From contig NZ_CP107006.1 in assembly GCF_022867795.2 (NCBI RefSeq), positions 2,852,001 through 2,916,000 of the forward strand: a stretch of DNA of 64,000 nucleotides, read 5' to 3'. Within the stretch, counting starts at the first letter, position 1. Every line of letters begins with the position of its first letter. This document shows, in pieces, positions 43,851-56,000 of the stretch. The notes under the pieces were generated by a model, which was given only the letters and a program-made list of their open reading frames with translations, made no database searches and was not told where the DNA came from. Origin of the DNA: Chitinophaga horti (GTDB lineage Bacteria > Bacteroidota > Bacteroidia > Chitinophagales > Chitinophagaceae). The position numbers and the translations under genes were made by a program.

Positions 43851-46800
43851 TTAATGTTTAAAAGCCCTGATCAGTGTGATGTACCCTTTCATTATTTCCC
43901 ACTCGGAGCTGGCCGTGCGTTTCACCCGCAGCAGGTAGTAATAAGTACCCTCGTTGAGTCCGTCCCCGTTCCAGGCGTTATTGTACCGGCGCTGGCGGAA
44001 CACCTCGTTGCCCCAGCGGTTCACGATCACCAGTTCATTATCCGCAAACTGTTCGATGCCGCGGATTTCCAGCCGGTCGTTGGTACCGTCGCCGTTTGGC
44101 GTGAACACGTTAGGTACAGTTATATTCAGGAAGGATACGGATACGCGCACACTAGCCGTGTTCGAATACACCCCATCGACGTTCCGCACGCGGTAGGAAA
44201 ACGCTTCTTCCCCATTGAATCCTGCGTTCGGACGATAAGTAATCGTACCATCCGTATTGATCGTTACGGTGCCGTGTTGTGGTGTGGTGACAATCTCAAT
44301 ACTCAGCGGATCGAGCGTCACGCCTTCTCCGCGGTCGTTACCGAGCAGGTTAATGGTTATGGATTGATTCGTACGCACGTTCGCCTGGTCGTCGTTCGCC
44401 ACAGGCGGCGGTGGCAAGGTGATCACTGTTGGCTGATCGTTACCTGCAGCCGTACCGGAAATATCGCTGGCTGCGGCACCTGCGGCACTGGTAGCGTTTA
44501 CGGAGGCCGTGTTGCTCACTTTTCCTTGCAGGCGATCTGCGTCAGTGATTGTGTACACTTCCGTTATCACCACAGAAGCACCCGGTGCCAGGCCGCCATT
44601 TACATCGACGACTTTATTGCTGATACCGAGTTTCGCATCTGTAAAGGAAACCGTAATAAGCGTTACAGCGCCGGTATTGCTGATCGTAAAGCTATAGGTG
44701 ACCTGGTTGCCTGTCCGCACAGCCGTCTTCACCATTGTAACCCCAGGCGCACCCGCCGTTACAGTCAGCGAAACGGTAGCCACTGCGGTACCGCCTTGTC
44801 CGTCGCTTACGTTGATGGTAAACTGGTCGCTGCCGGAATAGCCGCTGGCAGGAGTGTAACGATACGTACCGTCTGTATTGACAGTTACGGTACCATGTGA
44901 AGGATCGCTTCCTTTAGTAAAGGTAAGCGGGTCATTATCGCGGTCCGTAGCTGTTACAGTGCCGTTAACAGCTACATCCTGTGCGGTAGTACGCTGGTCG
45001 TTGGTAACAACGGGCACATCGTTGACAGCTGTCACGGAGATGGCGACCGTAATCGTAGCCGTACCGCCGTTTCCATCGCTCACCGTTACGGTAAACTGGT
45101 CCGCTCCATGGTAGTCAGCGTTCGGCGTATAAGTGTAAGTACCATTGCTGTTCACGGTTACGGTGCCATGAGATGGATCGGTGGCTTTCGTATACGTCAG
45201 CGCGTCTCCGTCTACATCGGTGGCAGTAACAGCGCCGTTTACAGGCGTGTCTTCGTTGGTCGTTTCACTGCCGTTCGTACCTACAGGCGCGTCGTTCACC
45301 GACGTAACGGTTACATCTACCGTGATAGTGGCCGTACCACCATTGCCATCGCTCACCGTTACGGTAAACTGGTCTGCCCCATGATAATTCGCTGAAGGCG
45401 TATACGTGTAAGTGCCGTCGCTGTTCACGGTTACGGTGCCATGCGAAGGATCGGTGGCTTTCGCGTACGTCAGCGCATCCCCGTCTACATCGGTGGCAGC
45501 AACAGCGCCGTTTACAGGCGTATCTTCATTCGTGGTTTCGCTATCGTTTGTACCGACAGGCACGTCGTTCACCGACGTAACGGTTATATCTACCGTAATA
45601 GTGGCCGTACCGCCATTGCCATCGTTCACTGTTACGGTAAACTGATCTGCCCCATGGTAATTTCCTGAAGGCGTATAAGTATAGGTACCGTCAGTATTCA
45701 CAACCACAGTGCCATGTGAAGGATCACTAGCCTTCACGTAAGTCAGCGCATCCCCGTCCGCGTCGGTGGCTGTTAGCTTGCCGTTTACAGGCGTGTCTTC
45801 GTTGGTGGTTTCGCTATCGTTCGTACCTACAGGCACGTCGTTCACCGACGTAACGGTTACATCTACCGTGATAGTAGCCGTTCCGCCATTACCATCGCTC
45901 ACCGTTACGGTAAACTGGTCTGCCCCATGATAATTCGCTGAAGGCGTATAAGTGTAAGTACCGTCGCTGTTCACGGTTACGGTGCCATGCGAAGGATCGG
46001 TGGCTTTCGCGTACGTCAGCGCATCCCCGTCTACATCGGTGGCAGCAACAGCGCCGTTTACAGGCGTATCTTCATTCGTGGTTTGGCTATCGTTCGTACC
46101 TACAGGCACGTCGTTCACCGACGTAACGGTTACATCTACCGTGATAGTAGCCGTACCACCATTGCCATCGCTCACCGTTACGGTAAACTGGTCTGCCCCA
46201 TGATAATTCGCTGAAGGCGTATAAGTGTAAGTGCCGTCGCTGTTCACGGTTACGGTGCCATGCGAAGGGTCGGTGGCTTTCGCATACGTCAGCGCATCCC
46301 CGTCTACATCGGTGGCAGCAACAGCGCCGTTTACAGGCGTATCTTCATTCGTGGTTTCGCTACCGTTCGTACCGACAGGCACGTCGTTCACCGACGTAAC
46401 GGTTATATCTACCGTAATAGTAGCCGTACCACCATTACCATCGCTCACCGTAACGGTAAACTGATCTGCCCCATGGTAATTTCCTGAAGGCGTATAAGTA
46501 TAGGTACCGTCAGTATTCACAACCACAGTGCCATGTGAAGGATCACTAGCCTTCACGTAAGTCAGCGCATCCCCGTCCGCATCGGTGGCGGTGAGGGCGC
46601 CATCCACAGGCGTATCCTCATTAGTGGTTTTAGTATCGGTAGTACCTACCGGAACATCGTTCACAGCGGTGACGGTCACATCTACCGTAATAGTAGCCGT
46701 TCCGCCATTACCATCGCTTACCGTCACTGTAAACTGATCTGCCCCATGATAATTGTTTGAAGGCGTGTAAGTATAGGTTCCGTCACTATTCACCACGACA

Positions 46801-49800
46801 GTGCCATGCGAAGGATCAGTAGCCTTCACGTAAGTCAGCGCATCCCCGTCCGCATCAGTCGCAGTCATCGTGCCGTTTACAGGGGTGTCTTCATTCGTAG
46901 TCTTAGCATCATTAGTACCAACTGGAACATCGTTCACAGAAGTAACAGTTACATCCACCGTAATAGTAGCAGTTCCGCCAGTGCCATCGCTCACTGTCAC
47001 CGTAAACTGGTCTGCACCATGATAGTTACCTGAAGGCGTATAGGTGTAAGTACCATCGCTGTTCACCACCACGGTACCGTGAGAAGGATCAGTGGCCTTC
47101 GTAAAAGTAAGCGCATCTCCGTCCGGATCAGTAGCAGTGACGCTGCCGTCTAAAGGCGTATCCTCATTGGTCGTTTCACTTCCATTCGTACCGACCGGCA
47201 AATCGTTTTGCGCAGTGATGCTTAGCGGCAGGTTGTATGTCGACTGCAAAGAGCCACCGGCACCGGTGTTGCCGTTATCATTTATACTGATCGACAGTAC
47301 TACAGCAGCTGATGGCCTGTCCGTCGCGCTATAGGTAATATTATTACCGGCGATAAACGTGTTGATGTCGCTCAATGTACCGGTCAGTGTACATGCACCG
47401 GCCGTTCCTCCTACTGTAACGCTGGCATTGGAGGTGGCAGTGAATCCGCCCTCGGTGGCGCTAAACGTTGCCGTTACAACGCCAGTCAATGCATCCACAT
47501 CACCAAATGACACAGTCGACAACGACACGGGGGTATTCTCATTGGCAGAGAGACTTACCGGGCCCGTTACGGTCGGCGCATCGTTTTCCGGTGTAACATC
47601 AATGGTTATTGTGGCAGAGGCGGTAGAAAAAGAAGTGCCGTCATGCCCGCTCCAATCGAAGCTGGTGCTACCGTTCCAGTCAGCTGTCGGCGTGAACACG
47701 AAGTTACCGAAGAGCGATGTGTAAAACATCTGACCAACGGTTACGGGTGTACCGTTATAACGGAAGCTGCCATTCAGCGGCAAACGATCAATCCTGATCC
47801 TTGCAAGCGACGCCCCGTCTATGTCAGTAAACTGGCTGGAGAAATCGGCCGCATATATATTCAGATTAGCGTCTTCCGCAGATGTTAACGTACTATTTGT
47901 GATTACCGGCAGGTTATTGAGGGATGCCGATACAGCGAAAGTATAAACAGATCGCTGGGCGTTCGGATCATCGTTCGTGATCACTACGGTCGCCGTAAAG
48001 TTCCCCACCGTATGCAACGCAGGATTAAAGCTCACTTCAAAAGCTGTATTAGCACCGGCATTTAAAGATGCGGCCGACGGTTGTGCCGATACAGAAAACC
48101 CGGCAGCGCCTGTTATCGAAACGCGCGGCGTGCCCAGCAGGTTAATAATGCCGGTACCGACATTCTCAATCACAAAACTATGCGTAACAGGCGCCGAGGC
48201 ATTGGTAAACGTACCGAAGCCCGTACCATTGGCAGCATCTGTTGTGGTGGTGCCGTCGGCAATACTATTCCCATTGCCGGTAACATTGATTCTCGGCGTA
48301 GCCACAATCACGATCGTAGTCGTAGAAGCCGGTCCGGTCTCCGCGCCATCATTCAATACCGTGGTGATGATACGGTTGGTCGTGTTCGGACTGCCCAGGC
48401 TATTATTGTAGGAGATCTTTCTGATCGCTTCTATATATTCTGCCTGGCTGGCCACACCGGTAAACGTGATTACGTCTGTATTGTTCCCGATAACTGTGAT
48501 GCCCGGGGGAAAGAGCCTAAGTAAGTCAACCGTTCACCAGCACCGTTCAGGCGGTTCGTCAGCGTGATCGTCGCCGAATGGATATTGGATGCGTCGAGAT
48601 CAATGATCGTTGCGTCGGCGTCAGCAATCGGCGTACCGGTTGCGCTGCCTGCCGTAAAGTAATCCAGGTAGTTAAACGGGGTGCCCGCGCCTCCACTCCT
48701 GTCCGGATCGAGATCAACGACCGGACAGTTATTCACGTTGATCGTTTTGGTGAGCAGGTTGTTTTCAAAGTAACACTCACGATACAACGAACCCTGATTC
48801 ACCAATGAACTGAGGGTGAACGGCGTACCCACTGCATTACCCACGCCGCCCGACACGAAACTGCCATTATCGTTAATAATAATAGTGAGGTCGATGTTCA
48901 GGTTGCTGAAGGCACTCAGGTCAATATCAAAATTGAAGGTCTTACACTCGCCAACGGCCAGGTCTTCATTGAAAGCCCCCACGTGTAACAAGCGCGCTGC
49001 AGGATCGACGGTAGGGTTACCGGCGTAAAACGAAACGGGCATACCACCGTTACTGTTGCCGGCGCCGGGGTTACACACATTCACACTCGCCCTTACTACT
49101 TTACAGGAGCTTCCCTTGGAAAAGCTGACGTTCGTCGCACTGAAAGCCACATCCGGCCGTGCGCCGAAGAAGTCGGCAGACAGCAAAAACTGGTAGTCTG
49201 AGCCGGCCAGACCGGTTTTATTGGTGACCGTCAGCTCACTTTTATCTGCCGAAAGCTGGAACGAAATATCGTATGGATTCGGGCCTTTGAAACCCGTAGC
49301 ACTTGTATGACCACGTGTACTCGCATTATTCAGCGGCACATTTTTAAAAGCATAGTTATCGTCACGGCGAACAGTCTGCGACAGTCCCACCTGCTGGTAG
49401 AAGTAACCGGTAGCGGTTTCTGTATTCAGATCGATGTAAGCGTAGGCCGACAAGCCATTTTCGTTTTCTTCTCTGTCTGTATTAACGGCGTTACCCGTCT
49501 GGTTAAAATATATCGCATTGGTGCCGGAAGGTATCTTAAACGTGCGGGAAACACCGGTAGAACTACTAAAGCCCTTCGGGATATCCCTCACATCAGAATC
49601 AATAAACTCCGCACTCATGCCCAGTCCTACGCGGCTGTAAAATTCGATTACATACGCATCGTCAAAGTCACGGGCGTAGTTTACATCCCGCCTGATCAGC
49701 AGTTCACCGCCGGATACATAGATTTCCGGGTTGAACAACCCTACAGCGCCTTCGGAAGTAAGTTTACCACTATAATCACCGGTAATCACACCAGATGTGG

Positions 49801-50656
49801 TCATGCTCCCCGCAGCCGTTACCGGTTTATTATTAATGACGTAGGTCGAGCGGCGATCCGCAGAACCACCATTTGCCAGGGTGATGAAACCGTCGGCCAT
49901 ACCATTGTTAAGGTCCAGCAGGAAACGCATGTTCGAATAGCCTTCCTCCGTACCGCTGGCTGAATTGAGATCCACCGCGCTGGAGTTGGTACCCTTCGCG
50001 GAAATGGATATAATCTGTGTGCCCGTCGGGATCGGTATGGTGAGGTCCGTAGCCGCTGTGCCGGTACCATGAAGCAACGACCGCACCTGCGGATCAAGCG
50101 GATTTAAGGAATTATTGTAAGGAGACAGGTACTCTACATAAAATGATGAATGCGTATTCACAGCCGCTTCCACAATAGTAAGTGTATTGCCGGCAATCGT
50201 AAAGTTCACATTATTCAGATCGGGAGTGGCATCTCCAATCTTCCTGGCGGGAGAAATAAAAGTGCCCAGCGGCGCATTTTTCCAACCGTACACATTGGTA
50301 CCTGACCCGTTCGTGTTCGTGTTCTTCGCCACGTTCACATAACCCGAAGACGTGTTGGCCGCAATGTCGATGATCGCATTGATGGTCAGGAAATCCTCAT
50401 CGCCCCTCTGGTAGTCGGTGGAAGACGTTAGTCCGGTTTCGGACGATATATATACAGAGATCGATTTGGTGCCCGCCGGTATCGTAAACGTGGGTGCGGC
50501 GCCATTTGGTGCGCGGTACTTACCCTCCGCCCCGATTACGTCGGCGCGTTTTCCGCCAAATGGACTACATGGGCTGAACGGCATTTGAGCATAGGCAATT
50601 GATGGCAATACGAAAAGTGCCACTCCGAGCAGTGCGGAATAGAAGTTCAATTTCAT
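43851..50656 (-). CDS. Giant type IX-secreted adhesin (one gene, broken once in a C run)
   Basis: The gene runs from ATG 50656 to the stop at 43851, about 2268 residues once one C is added to the C5 run (plus-strand G 48505-48509). As read, the first frame stops at 48470 and the second starts at 48455; the domain around the break (TNRLNGAGERLTYLG ... ITVIGNNTDVITFTG) only makes sense joined. Order: signal peptide (SALLGVALFVLPSIAYAQ), long N-terminal beta region (~25-700), choice-of-anchor D-like domain, Ig-like domains, nine 91-residue cadherin-like repeats (~1150-1970), a DUF11-like domain, a Big_9-like domain (GNDRGEG), and a type B type IX signal (NVFTPNGDGTNDRLEIRG ... GTYYYLLRVKR). It is a surface adhesin for gliding or attachment. 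The PorP/SprF and OmpA genes follow. Confidence 0.85.
44748..47204 (-). repeat. Nine tandem 273-bp repeats in the adhesin (91-residue cadherin-like domains)
   Basis: Each unit starts DVPVGTN and holds TTNEDTP, TDxDGDALT, DPSHGTV, TYTYTP, YHGADQFTVTVSDG. Start points fall every 273 bases from 47204 to 45020 (eight exact periods), with a more diverged ninth. Units 3-4 and 6-7 match best at an 819-base (three-unit) offset, showing block duplication. The DxDGD motifs suggest calcium binding between domains. Confidence 0.92.
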
Positions 50657-51019
50657 AGTAATAGATTTAGCGGAGCTGGCATCCGCAATAGTCACACGAT
50701 TTGCTGAGTGTTGTGTCTATAGGTACTGGTCCTTTAATAGTAATGATTGCTGCGAAAGAAAATAGAGCTACATATAGGAATTTTAAAATGATAAATACGC
50801 TAAAACAGGCCGCAAATTAATAAATAAAACGTATTTACTAATTGTTTTTTATTTAGATACGTAAGCAAACGCTGACGTACACACGACACTTATCATATTA
50901 TCAAATCGTAAACTCCTCTTCTCACAGATGCTGGCGAAACCCTTGCCGGTACACGGTCCCACTAACATTCCCCTTTTCGCCGTCCAAACACCCCACTCCC
51001 AATATTTAAACCCGTTACC

Positions 51020-51027
51020 TATATTTG
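51020..51027 (+). promoter_or_regulatory. Possible -7 element of sigma factor 2
   Basis: TATATTTG matches TAnnTTTG 21 bases ahead of the sigma-factor ATG at 51049. No clear -33 TTTG is seen. The 390-base gap 50657-51048 is otherwise AT-rich without a credible gene and must also carry the adhesin promoter on the other strand, which I could not identify. Confidence 0.4.
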
Positions 51028-51048
51028 TACTACAATTACTCCCGGAGA

Positions 51049-51642
51049 ATGACCAGCCGACACGACTATAACGAAAAAGAATACCTGCAGGCGGTGGCGC
51101 AAGGCGACGAAGTTGCCTTTGCCGAGGTGTTTCATCGTTATCGCAACAAGGTGTACACGATCGCGTTAAACATCACCCGCTCCGAACCGGTAGCGGAAGA
51201 AATTCTGCTGGATGTGTTCCTGAAGGTCTGGCTCAAACGCGAACAACTGTACGGGCTCGAACATTTCTCCGCCTGGCTGTTTACCATCACCCGCAACCGG
51301 GTGTTCTCCACGCTTAAACAAATGGCGCAGGATAAACGGGCTACGTTGGTAGACGAAGAACTGCTCACCGATCATGAAAACCCAAACTCACGCCTGCTGG
51401 ACAAAGAATACCAGAAAGTACTGCAACAAGCGGTAGCCGGTTTATCTCCCCAGCAAAAGAAAGTTTACCACCTCATCCGCGAAGGCGGCCTGAAACGGGA
51501 GGAAGCGGCGCAACAACTGAACCTCTCCCCCGAAACGGTGAAACGCCACCTCTCCGAAGCCATGCAGTTCATACGGGCCTATTGCCTCTCCCACCTGGGT
51601 GTTTATGGTACACTCGTCGTGCTCGTATTACCGAATTGTTAA
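51049..51642 (+). CDS. ECF sigma factor (FecI-like) 2
   Basis: This 197-residue sigma factor has region 2 (FHRYRNKVYTIALNITRS, AEEILLDVFLKVWLKRE) and region 4 (LSPQQKKVYHLIREGGLKREEAAQQLNLSPETVKRHLSEA). The start at ATG 51049 follows a GGAG ribosome site; an earlier TTG at 51025 is less likely. It leads the fecR-susC-susD locus on the plus strand and is expected to be released by FecR when the receptor is loaded. Confidence 0.92.
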   Translation: MTSRHDYNEKEYLQAVAQGDEVAFAEVFHRYRNKVYTIALNITRSEPVAEEILLDVFLKVWLKREQLYGLEHFSAWLFTITRNRVFSTLKQMAQDKRATLVDEELLTDHENPNSRLLDKEYQKVLQQAVAGLSPQQKKVYHLIREGGLKREEAAQQLNLSPETVKRHLSEAMQFIRAYCLSHLGVYGTLVVLVLPNC

Positions 51643-51736
51643 GCCGCGCTTTTTTTCACTTTCCCACTGACCCATTTTCTTTTTCCAGGAGTTTCTATTA
51701 ATGCTGCGGGTATAAAAAGCCTCCGGTATATCGTCT

Positions 51737-52870
51737 ATGCCCGTTTTCGAGCAACTGTTCTCTAAATATCTCAAAGGTGAAACATCGGCACAGGAAGAAC
51801 AGGAGCTGTTCGACCAGATCGCGCAACCGGAAAATAACGACCGGCTGCTGCAGCTAATCGACCAAGCCATTGCGGGCAGCGGCGACGAGCACCAGGCTAA
51901 CAAAGCCGACGAGATCCTCTCACTGATACTGGAAGCACGGCCAGCCAAACGGGTGAAAGTATTCACGTACATGAAATGGGCGGCAGCCGCATTGGTTGCA
52001 GGGGCCATCGGCGTCGGGGCATGGATGTATACCAAACAGCCAACAACACCGCCGCAGCTGGCCACACAACAACCGCAGCAAAATGATATTGCACCCGCCT
52101 CCAAAGGCGCGCTGCTCACCTTAGCCGATGGCACCACCGTACCGCTGGACAGCCTCAAACAAGGCGTAATCGCCAGCCAGCACGGCGCCAGCATCTCCCT
52201 TGATAAAGGAACGGTAAGTTACAGCGGCCAGTCGACCGACATTGCCATGAACACCCTCTCCACCCCCAACGGCCGCCTGTACCACCTGGTACTGCCCGAC
52301 GGGTCGGAGGTGTGGCTGAACGCCGGCAGCGCAATTACGTTCCCTACCAGCTTTTCGGGTAATGAAAGGCGCGTGTCCCTCAAAGGAGAAGCCTACTTTG
52401 AGATCGCGGAAAGTGCCAGCCAGCCTTTTAAGGTGCAGGCAGGTGCATCCGAAGTACAGGTGCTGGGTACCGGCTTCAACATCATGGCTTACGAAAATGA
52501 AGCGGCGGTGAAAACCACGCTGGTACACGGCAGCATCGCCGTAGCGGCCGGAAGCAGTTCGAGGATATTGAAGCCGGGGCAGCAGGCCAGCGTAACGACC
52601 AATGGCATCATGGTGCAGCAGGCGGATGTAAGCCAGGTAATGGCCTGGAAGAATGGCCTGTTCAACTTCGAGAACGCCACCGTAAAAGACGTTATGAACC
52701 AGCTCGAACGCTGGTACGATATAGAAGTAGTGTACGAGAATGGAGTGCCCGACATTACGTTCGGTGGAAAAATGGAACGAGGCCTGAGCCTCTCACACGT
52801 TATGAGAATTTTAGAAATCTCGAAAGTAAAACTGAGATTGGAACAACGCAGATTAATTGTAACGAAGTAA
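51737..52870 (+). CDS. FecR-family anti-sigma factor 2
   Basis: This 377-residue protein has a cytoplasmic N-terminus (FSKYLKGETSAQEEQELFDQI), one membrane helix (WAAAALVAGAIGVGAWMY), a FecR domain (PNGRLYHLVLPDGSEVWLN, GNERRVSLKGEAYFEIAES) and a C-terminal DUF4974 region (ENATVKDVMNQLERWYDIEV). It pairs with the sigma factor 94 bases upstream and receives the signal from the SusC protein downstream. A terminator-like hairpin separates it from susC. Confidence 0.92.
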   Translation: MPVFEQLFSKYLKGETSAQEEQELFDQIAQPENNDRLLQLIDQAIAGSGDEHQANKADEILSLILEARPAKRVKVFTYMKWAAAALVAGAIGVGAWMYTKQPTTPPQLATQQPQQNDIAPASKGALLTLADGTTVPLDSLKQGVIASQHGASISLDKGTVSYSGQSTDIAMNTLSTPNGRLYHLVLPDGSEVWLNAGSAITFPTSFSGNERRVSLKGEAYFEIAESASQPFKVQAGASEVQVLGTGFNIMAYENEAAVKTTLVHGSIAVAAGSSSRILKPGQQASVTTNGIMVQQADVSQVMAWKNGLFNFENATVKDVMNQLERWYDIEVVYENGVPDITFGGKMERGLSLSHVMRILEISKVKLRLEQRRLIVTK

Positions 52871-52901
52871 CAGCAACAAACAGACAGTATATCATCGCTG
52901 T

Positions 52902-52936
52902 GCCCTCCGTGGGCGCGGACAGGGCTTGTATTTTTT
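52902..52936 (+). terminator. Terminator-like hairpin between fecR and susC, locus 2
   Basis: GCCCT (52902-52906) pairs with AGGGC (52921-52925), with extra CCG/CGG pairing inside, followed by TTGTATTTTTT. It would end most regulator transcripts and leave susC under its own sigma-dependent promoter. Confidence 0.55.
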
Positions 52937-53002
52937 CTAACGCAGGCGCCGCAATAGAAAAGAGAATGCCATCAAAATTAATATCAAACCAGCATTAACG
53001 TC

Positions 53003-56000
53003 ATGCAACTCATTACATTCCGCAAACCGGCACATCCGCCAGATGCAAGTAGCAAATTCCTGGTGATGAAATTAGCCACCCTGGTACTTACCCTCCTGTT
53101 CCTGCAGGTGCGGGGCACTGCTTTGTCGCAGACCATCACGTTGTCGGCAAAGGACCTTCCGCTCAAGGAAGTATTTACACAACTTGAGAAACAAACGGGC
53201 TATGTGGTGTTTTACAATGCCGCCTTACTGTCCAACACCAAACCGGTAAACGTAGCCGTTAAAAACATGCCAGTAGAAGATTTTCTTCGTACGGTGATGC
53301 AGGGTCAGCCAGTGGATTATGAAATCTCGGCTAAAACCATCACGATCAAAGAAAAGGCAACATCTGCCATCATCGCCGAAGATCCGCCGGTAAAGGGGCG
53401 GGTGTTGGACGAGCACGGCGGTCCGCTCCCGGGCGCCACTGTCTCCGTTGCTGGCACCAATCGCGGTGTGCAAACGGATGGCGATGGCAACTTTTCCATC
53501 AAAGCCGCTAAGACAGATGTATTGATCTTTTCTTACCTCGGGTACGACCGTAAGATGGTATCGCTCTCCGGTGCCAAACTGCCGCTCGAAGTGGGTATGG
53601 CGCTTTCCAAAGAAAGCATGGAAGAAGTGGTGGTGATCGGTTACGGTACGGTGGCAAAACGCGACCTTACCGGTGCCGTGTCCAGCGTAAAGACGGCCGA
53701 CATTAAAGATGTGCCGGTAACCCGTGTAGACCAGATGTTACAGGGCCGCATCGCAGGCGCTGAAATCGTATCTACCGATGGCGAACCCGGTGCAGCTACT
53801 TCGATCCGCATTCGCGGCACGCGCTCCATTTCCGCCAGCAATGAACCTTTATTCATTGTAGACGGATTGATGGATGCGATCCGCAGCCTGAACGAGATCA
53901 ACCCTTCCGATATTGCTTCTATCGAGGTATTGAAAGATGCATCATCTACGGCAATCTATGGCTCCCGGGGCAGCAATGGGGTAATCATTATTACCACGAA
54001 AGCCGGCTCCGACAAATCAGGTAAAACAAACTTTACTTTCCGGACTGATGTGGGACAAAGCAAACTGCCGCGTTACCTCGACCTGATGAACGCAACAGAG
54101 TTCGCACAACTGCAGAACGACCGTTATTACTTCTCCGCCACGGCTAACCAAACGAAGCCGCTGGAAGATTATCCTTACCCAGATCCATTATCATTGGGTG
54201 AAGGCACTAACTGGACAGAAGAAATTACCCGCACCGCACCGTATGCCAACCTCACGCTGAGTGGCAGCGGTGGCGACAAAGCGACGCAGTACTTCTTCTC
54301 GGTGAACCATAACAACAACCAGGGCATCATCGATAACAGCGGTTTAAAACGCTACCAGGTACGCCTGAACCTCGACCGCCAGATCAGTAAAGCGGTGAAA
54401 GCGGGCGTACGTTTCAACTACTCCAACATCCGCCGCGCGATTAATAATGCGGACGTGGGCACGAATACACTGTGGTACCGTTCTACGATCTTCCTGGCGC
54501 CTACCATCGCGGCCTACAAGCCCGACGGCAGCTTCAACGACTGGAATACGCAATGGTACAGTGGTACACTGTTCGACTCTCCTATCGCCAACGTGAAGCT
54601 GAGAAAGAACAACCAGGTGGAGAAAAGCCTCAGCACCATGGCGTACATTGAAGCGCGCGTGTTTAAGGATTTCCTGCTGAAGTCTACCATTTCTTATTCC
54701 GATTACAGCATGCTGGCCGACCAGTTCACGCCAGGCACCATGCCGAGCCGCGTAAAAGCCAATTCCGGCGCCTATGCCTTAAAAAGAAGTTATGCAGTCA
54801 GCAACCTGCTGAACGAAAACACGATCTCCTACAAAAAGACCTGGAACAAAGCACATACGTTCGATGCGGTATACGGCTTCACGATCCAGCAACAGCAATA
54901 CACCAACATGCAAACCAGCGGCAGCGGTTACTTTGTAGACGATGTGGAGAATAACGACATGGGGGCCATTCCTTCGAAAGAAACACTGACCGTAGGTTCT
55001 TACCTCGAGAACCTGGTGCGTGTATCACAGCTGGCAAGGATCAACTATAACTATCGCAGTAAATACTACCTGACAGTAACGGGCCGTGCAGACGGCGCCT
55101 CTAACTTCGCCGCGAATAATAAATGGGCAATGTTCCCTTCTGCAGCCGTTAAATGGAACGTGGCGCGCGAAGCCTTCATGGCCAACGTACCCGTGATCAG
55201 CGACCTGGCACTGCGACTGAGCGGTGGTACATCCGGCAACGATGCTATCTCCCGTTACCAGTCACTCGCCCGCCTGAACTCCAGCTCTACCGGCTACCTG
55301 TTCGGCGGCGCCTCCCCGGTGTCTTACTTCCCTTCACGTATTGCCAACGAAGGCCTCACCTGGGAGAAGACCACTTCTTACAACGCCGGCCTCGACCTGT
55401 CGTTCTTCAACAAACGCCTGGAAGTAACGATCGATGCGTATAAAAGTCAGACCTCCGACCTGTTGCTGACGGTGCAACTGCCGACGCAATCTGGCTTTAA
55501 CAGCAGGCTGGCCAACATCGGCAAAACATCGAATAAGGGTATTGAGATGACGGTTACTTATGACAACATCCGTAAGAAAAACTTTACCTGGAGTACTACC
55601 CTCACGGCCGCTCACAATAAACAAATGGTAGACGATATCGGCGGACTCGATCGCATCTCGGTGTACGACAACCCATACGGCGCGTTCTACATGATGTATG
55701 GTTACGTGAAAGGGCAGCCACTGAATGCACTCTGGGGCATGCAATACGCCGGCACCTGGAAGAATGCGGAAGAAATCGCGCAGGATAAGGTTGACAAGAA
55801 ATATGCCTCTGCCGCGGTGAGCTACTACTCTCCCGGCCGCCAGCGGTACATCGATCAGAACCACGATGGTGTACTCGACAACAACGACCTGGTTTACCTC
55901 GGCAATGCCGATCCTAAAGTATATGGTGGTTTGCAGAACACCTTTTCCATCTACAAAGTGAATGTGTCATTCTACTTCAACTTCTCCCTTGGCGGCGACA

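Noticed and set aside
45108..47033. Many open frames of 67-95 codons on the plus strand
   Set aside because: They recur with the 273-base period and are mirror-frame shadows of the repeats on the minus strand.
44748..47204. CRISPR-like regular repeats
   Set aside because: The period is 273 bases, the repeats are coding and there are no unique spacers of 30-40 bases; they are protein domains of the adhesin.
50657..51048. Hidden small gene in the 390-base gap
   Set aside because: Only a ten-codon frame and AT-rich DNA are seen; the gap must hold two divergent promoters.
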